Made by a program: the position numbers and the translations under genes | Notes under the pieces: generated by a model | Databases searched by the model: none | What the model was told of the DNA's origin: nothing | The model's input: the letters and a program-made list of their open reading frames with translations, nothing else | Shown here: one piece after another, positions 24,141 to 32,815 of the stretch | Layout of the letters: each line of letters begins with the position of its first letter | Position numbering within the stretch: the stretch's first letter is position 1 | DNA from: Pseudomonas sp. SST3 | GTDB lineage: Bacteria; Pseudomonadota; Gammaproteobacteria; Pseudomonadales; Pseudomonadaceae | DNA length: 64,000 nt | Direction of reading: 5' to 3' | NCBI RefSeq assembly: GCF_003325755.1 | Contig: NZ_QORI02000016.1 | Coordinates: 1-64,000, forward strand

Positions 24141-25373
24141 ATGTACCAATCATTACTTAGCGAACAGCTGGAGTTGCTGAAGTCCTCCAACCAATACCGC
24201 ACATTCACCACCGTGAGTCGGATCTGTGGCCAGTATCCGCTGGCGAAACTCGATGGACGACAGCAGGGACCTGTCGTCGTCTGGTGCAGCAATGACTATC
24301 TCGGCATGTCCCAGCACCCGGCGGTGCGCGAACAGATGCACCTGGCTTTGGAAACGTACGGTGCCGGGTCGGGAGGCTCGCGCAACATAGGTGGCTCCCA
24401 CGAGCTGTATGGGCAATTGGAGACCAGCCTGGCTGACTGGCATGGCAAGGAAGCCGCGCTGGTGTTTCCGACCGGATTCGGCTCAAACGACGCAACCCTT
24501 CAATGCCTGTTGCGACAGATCCCCGATTGCGTCGTCATCAGCGACGCGCTGAACCACGCCTCGATCGTCAACGGTATCCGTGCAACGTCCAACGAGCGCA
24601 AAGTGTTCCGCCATAACGACGTCGGGCACCTTGAGGAAATTCTGTCGAGCTACCCGCTCGGCCAACCGAAGCTCGTCGTGTTCGAGTCCATTTACTCAAT
24701 GGACGGCGATATCGCACCCATCGCGGAAATCGTCGAGGTCGCCAAGCGGTTCAACGCCCTGACCTATATCGATGAAGTGCATGCCGTTGGCATGTATGGG
24801 CCACGGGGCGCCGGCATCGCTGCCGAGCTGGGGCTTGCCCAGCAGATTGATATCATCCAGGGCACGATGGCCAAGGCGATCGGCGTTATCGGGGGCTACA
24901 TCGCATCGACCCGAGTCATCATCGACGCAGTTCGTTCTTTCGCAACCGGTTTCATCTTCACCACTTCACTGCCCCCTGCCATCACGGCCGGCTGCTTGGC
25001 GAGCGTCGAACACCTCAAAGCAAGCAACGACGAGCGTGATCGACTGCAAAGCAATACGGCTTTGCTGCGCGGTCGGCTGAAGCAGCATGACATCCCTGTC
25101 ATGTCCTGCTCGCAGACCCATGTGCTACCCGTTCTCGTAGGCGAAGCCGAGCGCTGCAAGGCCGCTGCGCAGCGCCTGCTGCACGTCCATGGCGTGTACC
25201 TGCAGCCGATCAACTATCCATCGGTTCCTATTGGCACTGAGCGCTTCCGGGTCAACGCCACGCCGAATCATAGCCATGAACAGATCGAGCACCTCGTCGC
25301 CTCGCTGCGCGAGACCTTCGAGCATTTCGCCATACCGCTGGCCCCGTGCGCGTTTGCAACGGAGGTGGCGTAA
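24141..25373 (+). CDS. 5-aminolevulinate synthase-type alpha-oxoamine synthase
   Basis: This is a 410-aa PLP enzyme of the family that condenses an amino acid with an acyl-CoA. The markers are CSNDYLGM near residue 49, [19 protein letters not shown] near 77, [13 protein letters not shown] near 135 and [12 protein letters not shown] near 209. Lys245 in [13 protein letters not shown] is the PLP lysine and FTTSLPPA is typical of ALA synthase. Pseudomonads make haem through the C5 route, so this enzyme is not needed for haem; such copies elsewhere feed C5N or aminoketone units into natural products. It is the first gene of a plus-strand operon, and its stop overlaps the start of the GNAT gene. 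Confidence 0.88.
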   Translation: MYQSLLSEQLELLKSSNQYRTFTTVSRICGQYPLAKLDGRQQGPVVVWCSNDYLGMSQHPAVREQMHLALETYGAGSGGSRNIGGSHELYGQLETSLADWHGKEAALVFPTGFGSNDATLQCLLRQIPDCVVISDALNHASIVNGIRATSNERKVFRHNDVGHLEEILSSYPLGQPKLVVFESIYSMDGDIAPIAEIVEVAKRFNALTYIDEVHAVGMYGPRGAGIAAELGLAQQIDIIQGTMAKAIGVIGGYIASTRVIIDAVRSFATGFIFTTSLPPAITAGCLASVEHLKASNDERDRLQSNTALLRGRLKQHDIPVMSCSQTHVLPVLVGEAERCKAAAQRLLHVHGVYLQPINYPSVPIGTERFRVNATPNHSHEQIEHLVASLRETFEHFAIPLAPCAFATEVA

Positions 25374-25873
25374 TGAGCGAGCCGTTATTTGTCATTCGAA
25401 GTGCCACGGACACGGACATAGCGGTCTTGACCGAATTGCGCGCCTATCTGCTCGACCACACCTCTGCCAGCTACTCGAGCCGGACACCGGAGGACTCAGC
25501 AAGATGGCGTGCCGCCTACCGTAGTTGGCTAACCACCACGCTTCAATCAAATGACAATCTAAAGGTACTTGCCGCCGAGCACCGCGAATCGGGGCAAGTG
25601 ATCGGTTGTGCGACCGGCATCATCGATCTGAGGGCTCCCACCGCTGCTAATCCGAACGGCCGTTCGGGCTGGGTTCAGTCGGTCGTCATCGCGCCTCAAT
25701 GGCGAGCGATGGGTGTCGCCGGACAACTCATGCAGAGCCTGTTGCGTTGGTTTGCCAATCGCGAAGTTTCCACAGTGGCACTGCAAACCACGGATAGCGC
25801 AACCCGCCTCTACGAATCTCTGGGCTTCCAGCCAAGCGCCGAACGCCTGCTGATCCATCAGGAGGTGCTGTGA
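25373..25873 (+). CDS. GNAT-family acyltransferase
   Basis: This is a 166-aa acyl-CoA-dependent N-acyltransferase. The acetyl-CoA loop is visible as VVIAPQWRAMGVAGQLMQSL near residue 108, and the C-terminal QTTDSATRLYESLGFQPS is typical of the fold. Start 25373 has GGAGG upstream and overlaps the previous stop (TAATG); its own stop overlaps the next start (TGATG). This coupling argues that it works with the aminolevulinate synthase, probably acylating an amino group of its product. The acyl donor and acceptor are unknown. Confidence 0.82.
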   Translation: MSEPLFVIRSATDTDIAVLTELRAYLLDHTSASYSSRTPEDSARWRAAYRSWLTTTLQSNDNLKVLAAEHRESGQVIGCATGIIDLRAPTAANPNGRSGWVQSVVIAPQWRAMGVAGQLMQSLLRWFANREVSTVALQTTDSATRLYESLGFQPSAERLLIHQEVL

Positions 25874-26943
25874 TGAAGATCCTGATCATTGGGCTCGGCT
25901 ATGCAGGCCGACGCTTCCAGCGTGCTTTCGAGCACGTTGGGACTACCTGCGCAATTCCGGTTTCGCTCGCTTACGTCGGTCGTCGACCAAAGCAGACGAC
26001 GTTGCGATATTTCGACCGTATCGACGGCGCCCTACAAGACTTCATGCCTGACATCGTTATTGTCAGTGTGAACGACATCAATCACGCCGCCGTTCTAGAA
26101 GAGTTGGCTGGGTTTCGAGGCTTTGTCATTTGTGAGAAACCCCTGACGACGCCCACTGATGATCTGGCGAATGTGCACGCCTCCCTCGCCAATGTCAGCG
26201 GGTTCGCCCTTAATTTGGTCGAGCGGTACTCGGACGCGAGCCGCGCGCTGCGTGAGTGGGTCGCGCGACATGATTGGCAACTGGTACGGGCCAGCTTTCA
26301 TTGGGGCAAAGACCGCATCAACGACTATCGCCCCACCTGCGGTGTGACCAGTGAGGCCATCCATGCATTGGATCTGTTGAGCTGGATCTGCCCGGCGGCA
26401 GGTCCGTTGTGCCTGGGTGGCGTGCTGGGTATTCGGTCCGACTTCTCCATTTCGGGCAATGCCGTACTCGACACGCTACAGCTGACCGCAACGCTAGGTG
26501 ATGCGCCTGTCAGCGGCTACAGCAGCTTCGTCAACATTGTTCGGCAGCGCACGCTGGACTTTTCCTTCGTCGATCGAGACGACCTGTTGATACACGCTCG
26601 ACTGGTCTTCGACACCCCGCAATGGGATCACGATCACCTGCGAATCTGGATGCGAGACACGGATGGGACGGAGCTCATCCTGCACGAATTGGCGATTTCG
26701 CCCAGCCGCCCCGGCCTGGAGACGCTGCACAAGCTTTCTCAACTATGCCTCGACGTATTGCAGTGGGCCATGCACCAGCGACCGCCCAGCCAAGCGTTCG
26801 CCAGCCTCGAGACGGCCTTCACGCTCCAAGGGTTGCTCAACGAGCTCGAACATCAAGCGCTCACTCCGCCGTCGGCTCACTACAACCATGGCGAGACCCG
26901 CGCCTTGCTGGCCGAGGACAGCGACCTGGAAGCCCTCGGCTGA
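25873..26943 (+). CDS. Gfo/Idh/MocA-type oxidoreductase
   Basis: This is a 356-aa NAD(P)-dependent oxidoreductase. The N-terminal Rossmann motif is GLGYAGRRFQ (residues 7-16), and CEKPLTTPTDDL near residue 88 contains the EKP signature lysine of this superfamily. The C-terminal alpha/beta domain is less conserved and gives no substrate hint. The start overlaps the GNAT stop, and the asparagine-synthetase-like gene follows after 23 bp with its own AGGAGA site. In the operon it could reduce the ketone or an imine of an aminoketone intermediate, which is inference. Confidence 0.82.
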   Translation: MKILIIGLGYAGRRFQRAFEHVGTTCAIPVSLAYVGRRPKQTTLRYFDRIDGALQDFMPDIVIVSVNDINHAAVLEELAGFRGFVICEKPLTTPTDDLANVHASLANVSGFALNLVERYSDASRALREWVARHDWQLVRASFHWGKDRINDYRPTCGVTSEAIHALDLLSWICPAAGPLCLGGVLGIRSDFSISGNAVLDTLQLTATLGDAPVSGYSSFVNIVRQRTLDFSFVDRDDLLIHARLVFDTPQWDHDHLRIWMRDTDGTELILHELAISPSRPGLETLHKLSQLCLDVLQWAMHQRPPSQAFASLETAFTLQGLLNELEHQALTPPSAHYNHGETRALLAEDSDLEALG

Positions 26944-26966
26944 CAGAAATCATCAGGAGAAAGATT

Positions 26967-28820
26967 ATGTGTGGAATCGCAGGATGGCTGTCCTACAGCC
27001 TCAACATGCAGACGCAACGAGACACGCTGCAGCGCATGACGGACACCATGAGGTTGCGGGGCCCGGATGCCGCTGGTGTCTGGGTGGATGGACCGGTCGG
27101 CCTCGGACACAGGCGGCTGTCGATCATCGATATCGACGGAGGCAAGCAGCCGATGCTGGCCCGGCTGGACGATGGCCGAGAGGCCGCTGCCATTACCTAT
27201 AGTGGAGAGGTGTACAACTTTCGGGAGCTTCGAGCGGAGCTAAAGATAAGGGGGCATCGGTTCGAAAGTCGCAGCGATACCGAAGTCGTCCTGCGCGCGT
27301 ATCTCGAGTGGGGCGAAAGCTTCGTCGAGCACCTGAACGGCATGTTCGCATTCGCAGTGTGGGATATGCGCAGCCAGCGCCTGCTGCTCGTGCGCGACCG
27401 CATGGGCGTCAAGCCACTGTATTACTACCGGACGGCGGACGGTGTGATCTTCGGCTCCGAGCCCAAGGCGCTGCTGGCTAACCGACTCGTCCCCCGCAAG
27501 GTACGAGCGGACGGGCTACGTGAAATTCTCGAGATGGTGAAGACGCCTGGTCATGCCATCTTCGACGGGATGAACGAGGTGCTGCCGGGTGAAGTGGTAA
27601 GGATTGATCGTCAGGGTCTGACCCGCCGACGTTACTGGCAGCTCGAAGCACGAGAGCATCCACACTCCCTGGAGCAGACCGTCAGCCATACCCGCGATCT
27701 GCTGGAGGATATTGTCGAGCGCCAAATTGTCTCCGACGTTCCATTATGCAGCCTGCTGTCGGGTGGCCTCGACTCGTCGATCATTACCGCCTTGGCCTCC
27801 AAGAAGCTGCTCGATTCCGGCAAGGACAACATTCGATCCTTCTCGGTCGACTTCCTCGATCACGGGAGCGGCTTCACCAGCGATGCCGTGCGCGGCACAC
27901 CCGACGCCCCCTTCGTTCGCAACCTGGTTGAACGGATACATTCCAGCCATAACGAGATCGTTCTCGACAGCCGCGAACTGGTTGATCCAACGCTGCGCAG
28001 CCAGGTCATACACGCGCTTGATCTGCCGCCTGCCTATTGGGGTGACATGTGGCCTTCGCTTTATCGACTGTTCCAGGAGGTCCGCAAACACTCGACGGTC
28101 GCCCTGTCTGGCGAAAGCGCCGACGAGGTTTTCGGCGGCTACCGCTGGTTCCACGACCCGGCAGCAATAAACGCCGATACCTTCCCATGGCTGACATCGG
28201 TTACGGGCAAATACTTCGACGGCAAGACACTATTCGACTCCGGCCTGCTTCGCCAACTGGATATGCCTGGCTTTCTGCGCGACAGCTACAGCGAGGCGAT
28301 CGCCGAGACACCCATCCTCTCCACGGAAAACCAGGTGGAGCGGCGAATGCGCCAGATGAGCTACCTGAACCTCACCCGCTTCGTCCAGACGCTGCTGGAT
28401 CGCAAGGACCGGATGAGCATGGCCGTTGGCCTGGAGGTCCGCGTTCCGTTCTGTGATCACCGCCTGGTCGAGTACGCCTTCAATATCCCCTGGGCAATGA
28501 AGGCGTTCGACGGACGTGAGAAGAGCGTGCTGCGGGCAGCGACCCGCGATCTTCTGCCGGAGTCGATCTCGGATCGCATCAAGAGCCCCTATCCGTCCAC
28601 GCAGGATCCGGCTTACGAGCAAGGACTGCGCACGTCACTGGCCGAAATCATGACCAGCGCCGACGCCCCGGTCCGCCAACTGCTCGACACCGCTCGCGTG
28701 AAGCACGCCCTCGACAGACCCATCGGCCAGACATCGGCGATGTACGACCGCATGGGCATGGAGCTGGCCGTGGGTCTCAATACCTGGCTCGTTGAGCAAG
28801 ACGTCCACCTCGACCTCTAG
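26967..28820 (+). CDS. Asparagine synthetase-like glutamine-dependent amidotransferase
   Basis: This 617-aa enzyme has both domains of the AsnB family. The N-terminal class II glutaminase begins MCGIAGW with nucleophile Cys2 and contains RLSIID and SGEVYNFRELR. The C-terminal synthetase domain has the PP-loop LLSGGLDSSI (about residues 263-272) and ALSGESADEVFGGYRWF. It activates a carboxylate with ATP and transfers glutamine-derived ammonia. Start 26967 follows AGGAGA; the frame is open far upstream but overlaps the oxidoreductase gene. In a cluster with an ALA synthase and an acyltransferase it more likely amidates or cyclises a special substrate than supplies asparagine. Confidence 0.88.
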   Translation: MCGIAGWLSYSLNMQTQRDTLQRMTDTMRLRGPDAAGVWVDGPVGLGHRRLSIIDIDGGKQPMLARLDDGREAAAITYSGEVYNFRELRAELKIRGHRFESRSDTEVVLRAYLEWGESFVEHLNGMFAFAVWDMRSQRLLLVRDRMGVKPLYYYRTADGVIFGSEPKALLANRLVPRKVRADGLREILEMVKTPGHAIFDGMNEVLPGEVVRIDRQGLTRRRYWQLEAREHPHSLEQTVSHTRDLLEDIVERQIVSDVPLCSLLSGGLDSSIITALASKKLLDSGKDNIRSFSVDFLDHGSGFTSDAVRGTPDAPFVRNLVERIHSSHNEIVLDSRELVDPTLRSQVIHALDLPPAYWGDMWPSLYRLFQEVRKHSTVALSGESADEVFGGYRWFHDPAAINADTFPWLTSVTGKYFDGKTLFDSGLLRQLDMPGFLRDSYSEAIAETPILSTENQVERRMRQMSYLNLTRFVQTLLDRKDRMSMAVGLEVRVPFCDHRLVEYAFNIPWAMKAFDGREKSVLRAATRDLLPESISDRIKSPYPSTQDPAYEQGLRTSLAEIMTSADAPVRQLLDTARVKHALDRPIGQTSAMYDRMGMELAVGLNTWLVEQDVHLDL

Positions 28821-28828
28821 CCCATCCG

Positions 28829-28851
28829 ACGCGGCTCCCCAGGGGCCGCGT
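28829..28851 (+). terminator. GC-rich hairpin between asparagine-synthetase-like gene and MFS gene
   Basis: ACGCGGC-T-CCCC pairs with GGGGCCGCGT, a 10-bp stem with one bulged T, starting 8 bp after the stop. The following bases are TTGCATCT, not a long T run. It may end or weaken transcription into the exporter gene. Confidence 0.5.
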
Positions 28852-28882
28852 TGCATCTAACATCTAGTGGAGCGCCACTGAT

Positions 28883-30088
28883 ATGAGCACCACCACCCCG
28901 AACCAACTTCCCATCTATCTCATAGCCCTGGGCGCGTTCGCGCTCGGTATGGCCTCCTATGTCACCGCCGGCCTGATTCCCATGATCGAAGCGTCGTTCT
29001 CGGTTTCGGTAGCTGTGGCCGCACAGCTCGTAACAGCCTTTACGCTAGCCTACGGTCTTGGATCGCCAATTTTCGTGGCGCTGACGCCACCCGATCGGCA
29101 GCGCACAGGGCTTTTGATTGCGCTGGGCCTGTTCGTGATCGCCAATGCGGCAAGCGCCATGGCAACCGAGTTCAACGCATTGATGATCTGGCGTGCCATA
29201 GCCGGAATCGGTGCAGGTGTGTATCTCGCCATGGGCATAGGTGCGTCTGCGGCGCTTTCGACCGTAGAGCGACGCGGTAAATCGATCGCGATCATCATGG
29301 GGGGCATGGCGAGCGGCGTCGTGTTGGGCGTCCCGCTCAGCCTGATGATCGCCGACCAGACGGGTTGGCAGGCTGCACTCTGGTTGGTCACGCTGCTGGG
29401 TCTGCTGGCCTTTGCAGGCCTATCGCTCATGCTACCCGCCTTACCGGCAGCCCCTGCGAGTTCGTTGCGCCAAAAGCTCGCAATTCTCACCGACGGACAT
29501 GTCGTGACGATCCTGCTCGTTTCTCTTCTGGCGGCAATTGCGAGCCTTGGGATGTACACCTTTATCGCGCCTCTGCTCGCTGATCCGACCTATGGCGCAG
29601 TCCGTTCGGTGACCCCCTATCTCTGGGTCTGGGGCATCGGCGGTGTACTAGGTAGCTTTTTCATAGGCCCGGTCGTGGATCGTGTAAGGGGGCCGGTTCT
29701 CGTTTTTGCGATCATGACGATCCTAGCGACGTCTCTGTTCTTGCTGCCCTTTACCGCCGCGCTCAATGTTTGGTTGGTCGTGCTGCCCATCGCCTTATGG
29801 GGAGCTGTCGGCTGGGCCTTGCAGGTTCCGCAGAACAACGAATTGATCCTGGCTAGACACTCGCAGGGCGATGGTAATCTCGCGATCGCCCTAAACGAAT
29901 CAGCGCTTTATCTGGGCAGCGCCATCGGTGCGGCGGCAGGAGGTTTCGTCCTGCTGTTGCAGATGCCCACTTGGACCCTTGCCGCTAGTGCCGGTGCGGT
30001 GGCGTTGGTCGGTGCCCTGCTTCAGATCATCAATTTGCGGCGCCAACCGAGCTGGCACGACAACACCCAACCTGAACCCAACCATTGA
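28883..30088 (+). CDS. MFS transporter, probable exporter
   Basis: This is a 401-aa inner-membrane protein with about 12 hydrophobic helices and the layout of small-molecule or sugar-efflux MFS carriers. Loop 2-3 carries LTPPDRQRTGLLIALGLFV in the motif-A position, and GVVLGVPLSLMIADQTGWQA near residue 152 matches the motif C/antiporter region (GxxxGxP). It follows the biosynthetic operon in the same direction after a hairpin and precedes a LysR gene by 18 bp. Export of the cluster product is the obvious guess, but MFS-LysR pairs also occur alone. Confidence 0.85.
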   Translation: MSTTTPNQLPIYLIALGAFALGMASYVTAGLIPMIEASFSVSVAVAAQLVTAFTLAYGLGSPIFVALTPPDRQRTGLLIALGLFVIANAASAMATEFNALMIWRAIAGIGAGVYLAMGIGASAALSTVERRGKSIAIIMGGMASGVVLGVPLSLMIADQTGWQAALWLVTLLGLLAFAGLSLMLPALPAAPASSLRQKLAILTDGHVVTILLVSLLAAIASLGMYTFIAPLLADPTYGAVRSVTPYLWVWGIGGVLGSFFIGPVVDRVRGPVLVFAIMTILATSLFLLPFTAALNVWLVVLPIALWGAVGWALQVPQNNELILARHSQGDGNLAIALNESALYLGSAIGAAAGGFVLLLQMPTWTLAASAGAVALVGALLQIINLRRQPSWHDNTQPEPNH

Positions 30089-30106
30089 GCGATAAGGAGC
30101 ACGGCC

Positions 30107-31048
30107 TTGGAGCTTCGCCATCTTCGCTGTTTCGTAGCGGTTGCAGAAGAATTGCATTTCGCGCGGGCGGCAGCACGCTTGCATATCGAGCAGTCACCCC
30201 TGTCAAGAATCATCAAGGACTTGGAATACAGGCTGGGCGTGCAGCTGTTCGAGCGCACGACACGTCGCACGCGCCTCACCTGGGCAGGCACGGTTCTGCT
30301 GGAGGAGGCGCAGCGCATCTTCGCAGTAGTCGATCAGGCCAGGGCCAGCGTTCAGGGGGCAGCGGCCGGCTATCGGGGACGGTTGCGCGTCGCCCTCTCG
30401 GATGGCGTGCCCCAGTCGAGGCTGGCCGCCCTACTCGCCCAGTGCAGGGAGGAGGATCCGGATGTGGAAATATGCCTTTCCGAGGTGTCCTCATCAGCGC
30501 AGGCGAAAGGCCTTCAGGAGGACCTGTTCGACGTCGGCTTTGCCCAAACCATGAGTCAGACCGAAGGCCTATTAGCGGTACCGGTGTGGTTCGACTCACT
30601 AGTCGTTACGCTCCCTGCACGCCATCAACTCCTGGCACACCGCAAGATCCCGCTCGAAGAAGTGACACGCCATCCGCTAGTCCTCTGCGATCCACGGGTG
30701 TGCGAAGGGTTCTGGCAACAGCTCCAAGCCGTGCTCAAACCTATCGAAACGAGGCTGATCATCGCAGAGCGCGTGCCAACGCTTGACCTGATGATGGCGC
30801 TGGTGGCGGCCGGATACGGCCTGGGTTTTTCCAGCTTGGCGCGAATCACCGAGCTCAGTAACCCCGACGTGGTCACCCGGCCGCTTGCCGGAAACCCCAC
30901 CTTGCTAACCACCTTCCTAGTGCGGCGTGATGTCGAGCCGTCGGAGCAACTCGCGCGCTTCATCAGTCGCGTCACCCGTCCTGACAATCTCGAAAACCAC
31001 GATCCGCTTGAGGTGCCGTTGATACATAGCCGGGAGAACCGACCATGA
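30107..31048 (+). CDS. LysR-family transcriptional regulator
   Basis: This is a 313-aa LysR-type regulator. The N-terminal winged HTH reads ELRHLRCFVAVAEELHFARA, then ARLHIEQSPLSRIIKDLE. The C-terminal effector domain is typical (RLRVALSDGVPQSRLAALL near residue 92). It starts with TTG at 30107 behind AAGGAG, 18 bp after the MFS stop, so the two are probably co-transcribed. It may respond to the molecule moved by the MFS protein or regulate the biosynthetic operon together with the divergent MmyB-like protein. Confidence 0.9.
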   Translation: MELRHLRCFVAVAEELHFARAAARLHIEQSPLSRIIKDLEYRLGVQLFERTTRRTRLTWAGTVLLEEAQRIFAVVDQARASVQGAAAGYRGRLRVALSDGVPQSRLAALLAQCREEDPDVEICLSEVSSSAQAKGLQEDLFDVGFAQTMSQTEGLLAVPVWFDSLVVTLPARHQLLAHRKIPLEEVTRHPLVLCDPRVCEGFWQQLQAVLKPIETRLIIAERVPTLDLMMALVAAGYGLGFSSLARITELSNPDVVTRPLAGNPTLLTTFLVRRDVEPSEQLARFISRVTRPDNLENHDPLEVPLIHSRENRP

Positions 31049-31079
31049 CGTGGATGGAATCGAATCGGAAGGAAGCAAG

Positions 31080-31622
31080 ATGAACGAGCGATACAGGCAG
31101 ACAACGCGTCCACCAGTTGCCCTTGATGCAAGGCAGTATGCAACAAGCCTATTTTTGTCTACAGATACAGAACGTGCTAGATTTGCATCCATAGACACAA
31201 ATCAGGTTATGTCAGCCATGACAGCGATTCTCCAAGCACAGGCGTTTACAAAGGACCAATGCGCGACCGGACTGCGGGCGGCGGTCAACGTCCTCGAGAA
31301 ATGGCAAGCGACCACCGATCAAGCCTGCCGCATCCTGCGGATCTCTCGCAGCACGCACGCCAGGGCCAAGTTGCGTGACAACACGTGGTCGGTGAGCCTG
31401 GATGCGGACCAGATGCAACGTGTCAGCTTCATTCTCAACATGCACGCTGCGCTGCGACTGGTTTTCGATAATCCGGAAAACGTGTATGGCTTCCCCTCGA
31501 TGGCCAACCACAACGAATTCTTCAATGGACGTGCTCCGCTGGAGGTCATGTCGCAAGGAGACATGATCTCGTTGTACGAGTCGTTTCGGCGTATCGATAG
31601 CCTACGAGGCGCACAGTGGTAG
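31080..31622 (+). CDS. Xre/MbcA/ParS-type antitoxin
   Basis: This is a 180-aa antitoxin of the RES toxin family. The middle contains a helix-turn-helix-like region (TTDQACRILRISRSTHARAK). The C-terminal toxin-binding domain carries the family features LNMHAALRLVFDNPENVYGF and FFNGRAPLEVM. ATG 31080 follows GGAAGG. The stop overlaps the GTG start of the RES toxin gene, the normal coupled arrangement in which antitoxin is made first. The N-terminal 70 or so residues are less conserved. The complex probably represses its own promoter. Confidence 0.85.
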   Translation: MNERYRQTTRPPVALDARQYATSLFLSTDTERARFASIDTNQVMSAMTAILQAQAFTKDQCATGLRAAVNVLEKWQATTDQACRILRISRSTHARAKLRDNTWSVSLDADQMQRVSFILNMHAALRLVFDNPENVYGFPSMANHNEFFNGRAPLEVMSQGDMISLYESFRRIDSLRGAQW

Positions 31623-32308
31623 TGCCGGGCCAGCTACCGGAGCGGTCAACTATCCAGCTGCAAGCCTACCGGCTAGTAAACTCGAAGTTTCCGCCTATTG
31701 CCCTCTTCGATGATGTGGCGGACGCCAACGAATTCGAAACGCTATACCAGTTGCAGGCATTAACGAACCCGAGGCTGCAGAATGAGACCGGACGCCTGGA
31801 GTTGATACCACGCGCTGAGATTCCCTTTGGTATCCCAGGCTGCTCCTACGCTACAGCCCCGTTTACCCACGTGAACCCAGCAGGGTCGCGCTTCAGCGAT
31901 GGTCGTTATGGGGTGCTGTACTTGGCAGGCACAATGGACACGGCGCTTGCCGAAGTGCGGCATCACCAGGACCGGTACTGGTCGAACGTGGATGGGCTGA
32001 GCTACGAGCGATTCGTCTTCCGCGGACTGTCGTGCCTGTTCGACGAGGTCGGGATATTGGATGCGACCACAGTTCCAATGAGCGATCCAATCTACGATCC
32101 GGACGATTATGCGCACGGCCATCGATTAGGCAGAATGGTGAAAGAAGCCGGCAATCCAGGCTTGCGTTATCGCTCCGTCCGCAAGTCGGGCGACGATTGT
32201 TGGGCGCTCATGACCCCAAAACCTGTGGTCTCGATTATCCAAACTGCTCATTACGAGATGATCTGGAACGGTCGCATCTCCAGTGTTAGCGCCGTTAGCG
32301 CGGTCTAG
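31616..32308 (+). CDS. RES-domain NAD+-degrading toxin
   Basis: This is a 230-aa RES toxin. Members are NAD+ phosphorylases or glycohydrolases that stop growth by depleting NAD+. The conserved R, Y and E residues sit in AGSRFSDGRYGVLYLAG and TMDTALAEVRHHQDRYW (about residues 90-125), followed by a RES C-terminal SGDDCWALMTPKPVVSIIQT stretch. It starts with GTG overlapping the antitoxin stop. The frame is intact, so the pair may act as an addiction module for the island. A decayed copy of its core lies about 480 bp downstream. Confidence 0.85.
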   Translation: MVVPGQLPERSTIQLQAYRLVNSKFPPIALFDDVADANEFETLYQLQALTNPRLQNETGRLELIPRAEIPFGIPGCSYATAPFTHVNPAGSRFSDGRYGVLYLAGTMDTALAEVRHHQDRYWSNVDGLSYERFVFRGLSCLFDEVGILDATTVPMSDPIYDPDDYAHGHRLGRMVKEAGNPGLRYRSVRKSGDDCWALMTPKPVVSIIQTAHYEMIWNGRISSVSAVSAV

Positions 32309-32395
32309 CTTCACCTGCACGCAAAGGTCGATGAGCTGGCGCACCGGTAATTCCAAGCCAGCTTCAGGCCCGTCCTTCCCTCCGGTAGCTACGGC

Positions 32396-32500
32396 ATGTC
32401 TGTCTGGCCAGCACCATACACACGCCACTTGCCGAGTTTAAGCATCGTTAGGGCGGTACTGGTCGAACGTCGACGGCCTGAACTGCGAGCGATTCGTCTT
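32396..32500 (+). pseudogene. Decayed second copy of the RES toxin core
   Basis: These roughly 105 bases align with 31916-32019 of the RES gene. CGGTACTGGTCGAACGT and GAGCGATTCGTCTT are identical blocks in the same order, with scattered changes and a small deletion that destroy the frame. It is the remnant of a second RES copy or of a tandem duplication. The remainder of 32309-32563 holds nothing that I can support. Confidence 0.6.
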
Positions 32501-32563
32501 GGGCGCTTTCGCGCCATTCCACAAAACGATCTGCTCGGCAGCACCGCGCAAACAACCCGCCAT

Positions 32564-32815
32564 CTAAGCCCCGGAAAGGCCATGGCGACCAGGGCGGTTC
32601 TCTGCTCGTTTTTTAAATGCGCGATCTCCCGCCATGAATACTTCCAGCATGTGCGGAATCAACGTTACGGCATCTACCGTCTCGCCATAAGTCTGCGCAT
32701 GCATCGAGGCGTAGCGATCAAGATCGGCCTTGAGGCCCGCTGGGCAGAGAAAGGTCAGCTTGGTGCTTTCAGTTTTGGGCAGCGGGCCCAGCCTTAGTTT
32801 GCGCGTCGCACTCAT
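32564..32815 (-). CDS. DUF2274 family protein
   Basis: This 83-aa protein starts MSATRKLRLGPLPKTESTKL and continues TFLCPAGLKADLDRYASMHA, the pattern of DUF2274. These proteins are always found after trbI in Tn4371-type elements and may be ribbon-helix-helix-like. It overlaps the trbI stop by 4 bp and ends the conjugation operon. The function is unknown. Confidence 0.8.
   Translation of the reverse strand: MSATRKLRLGPLPKTESTKLTFLCPAGLKADLDRYASMHAQTYGETVDAVTLIPHMLEVFMAGDRAFKKRAENRPGRHGLSGA

Noticed and set aside
26622..26966. 115-residue N-terminal extension of the asparagine-synthetase-like protein
   Set aside because: The glutaminase needs Cys as residue 2, which fixes the start at 26967 with its own AGGAGA site; the extension overlaps the oxidoreductase gene.
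30085..30786. Frame overlapping the LysR gene
   Set aside because: Shadow of lysR in another frame, rich in Arg, Gly and Ser and without domains.
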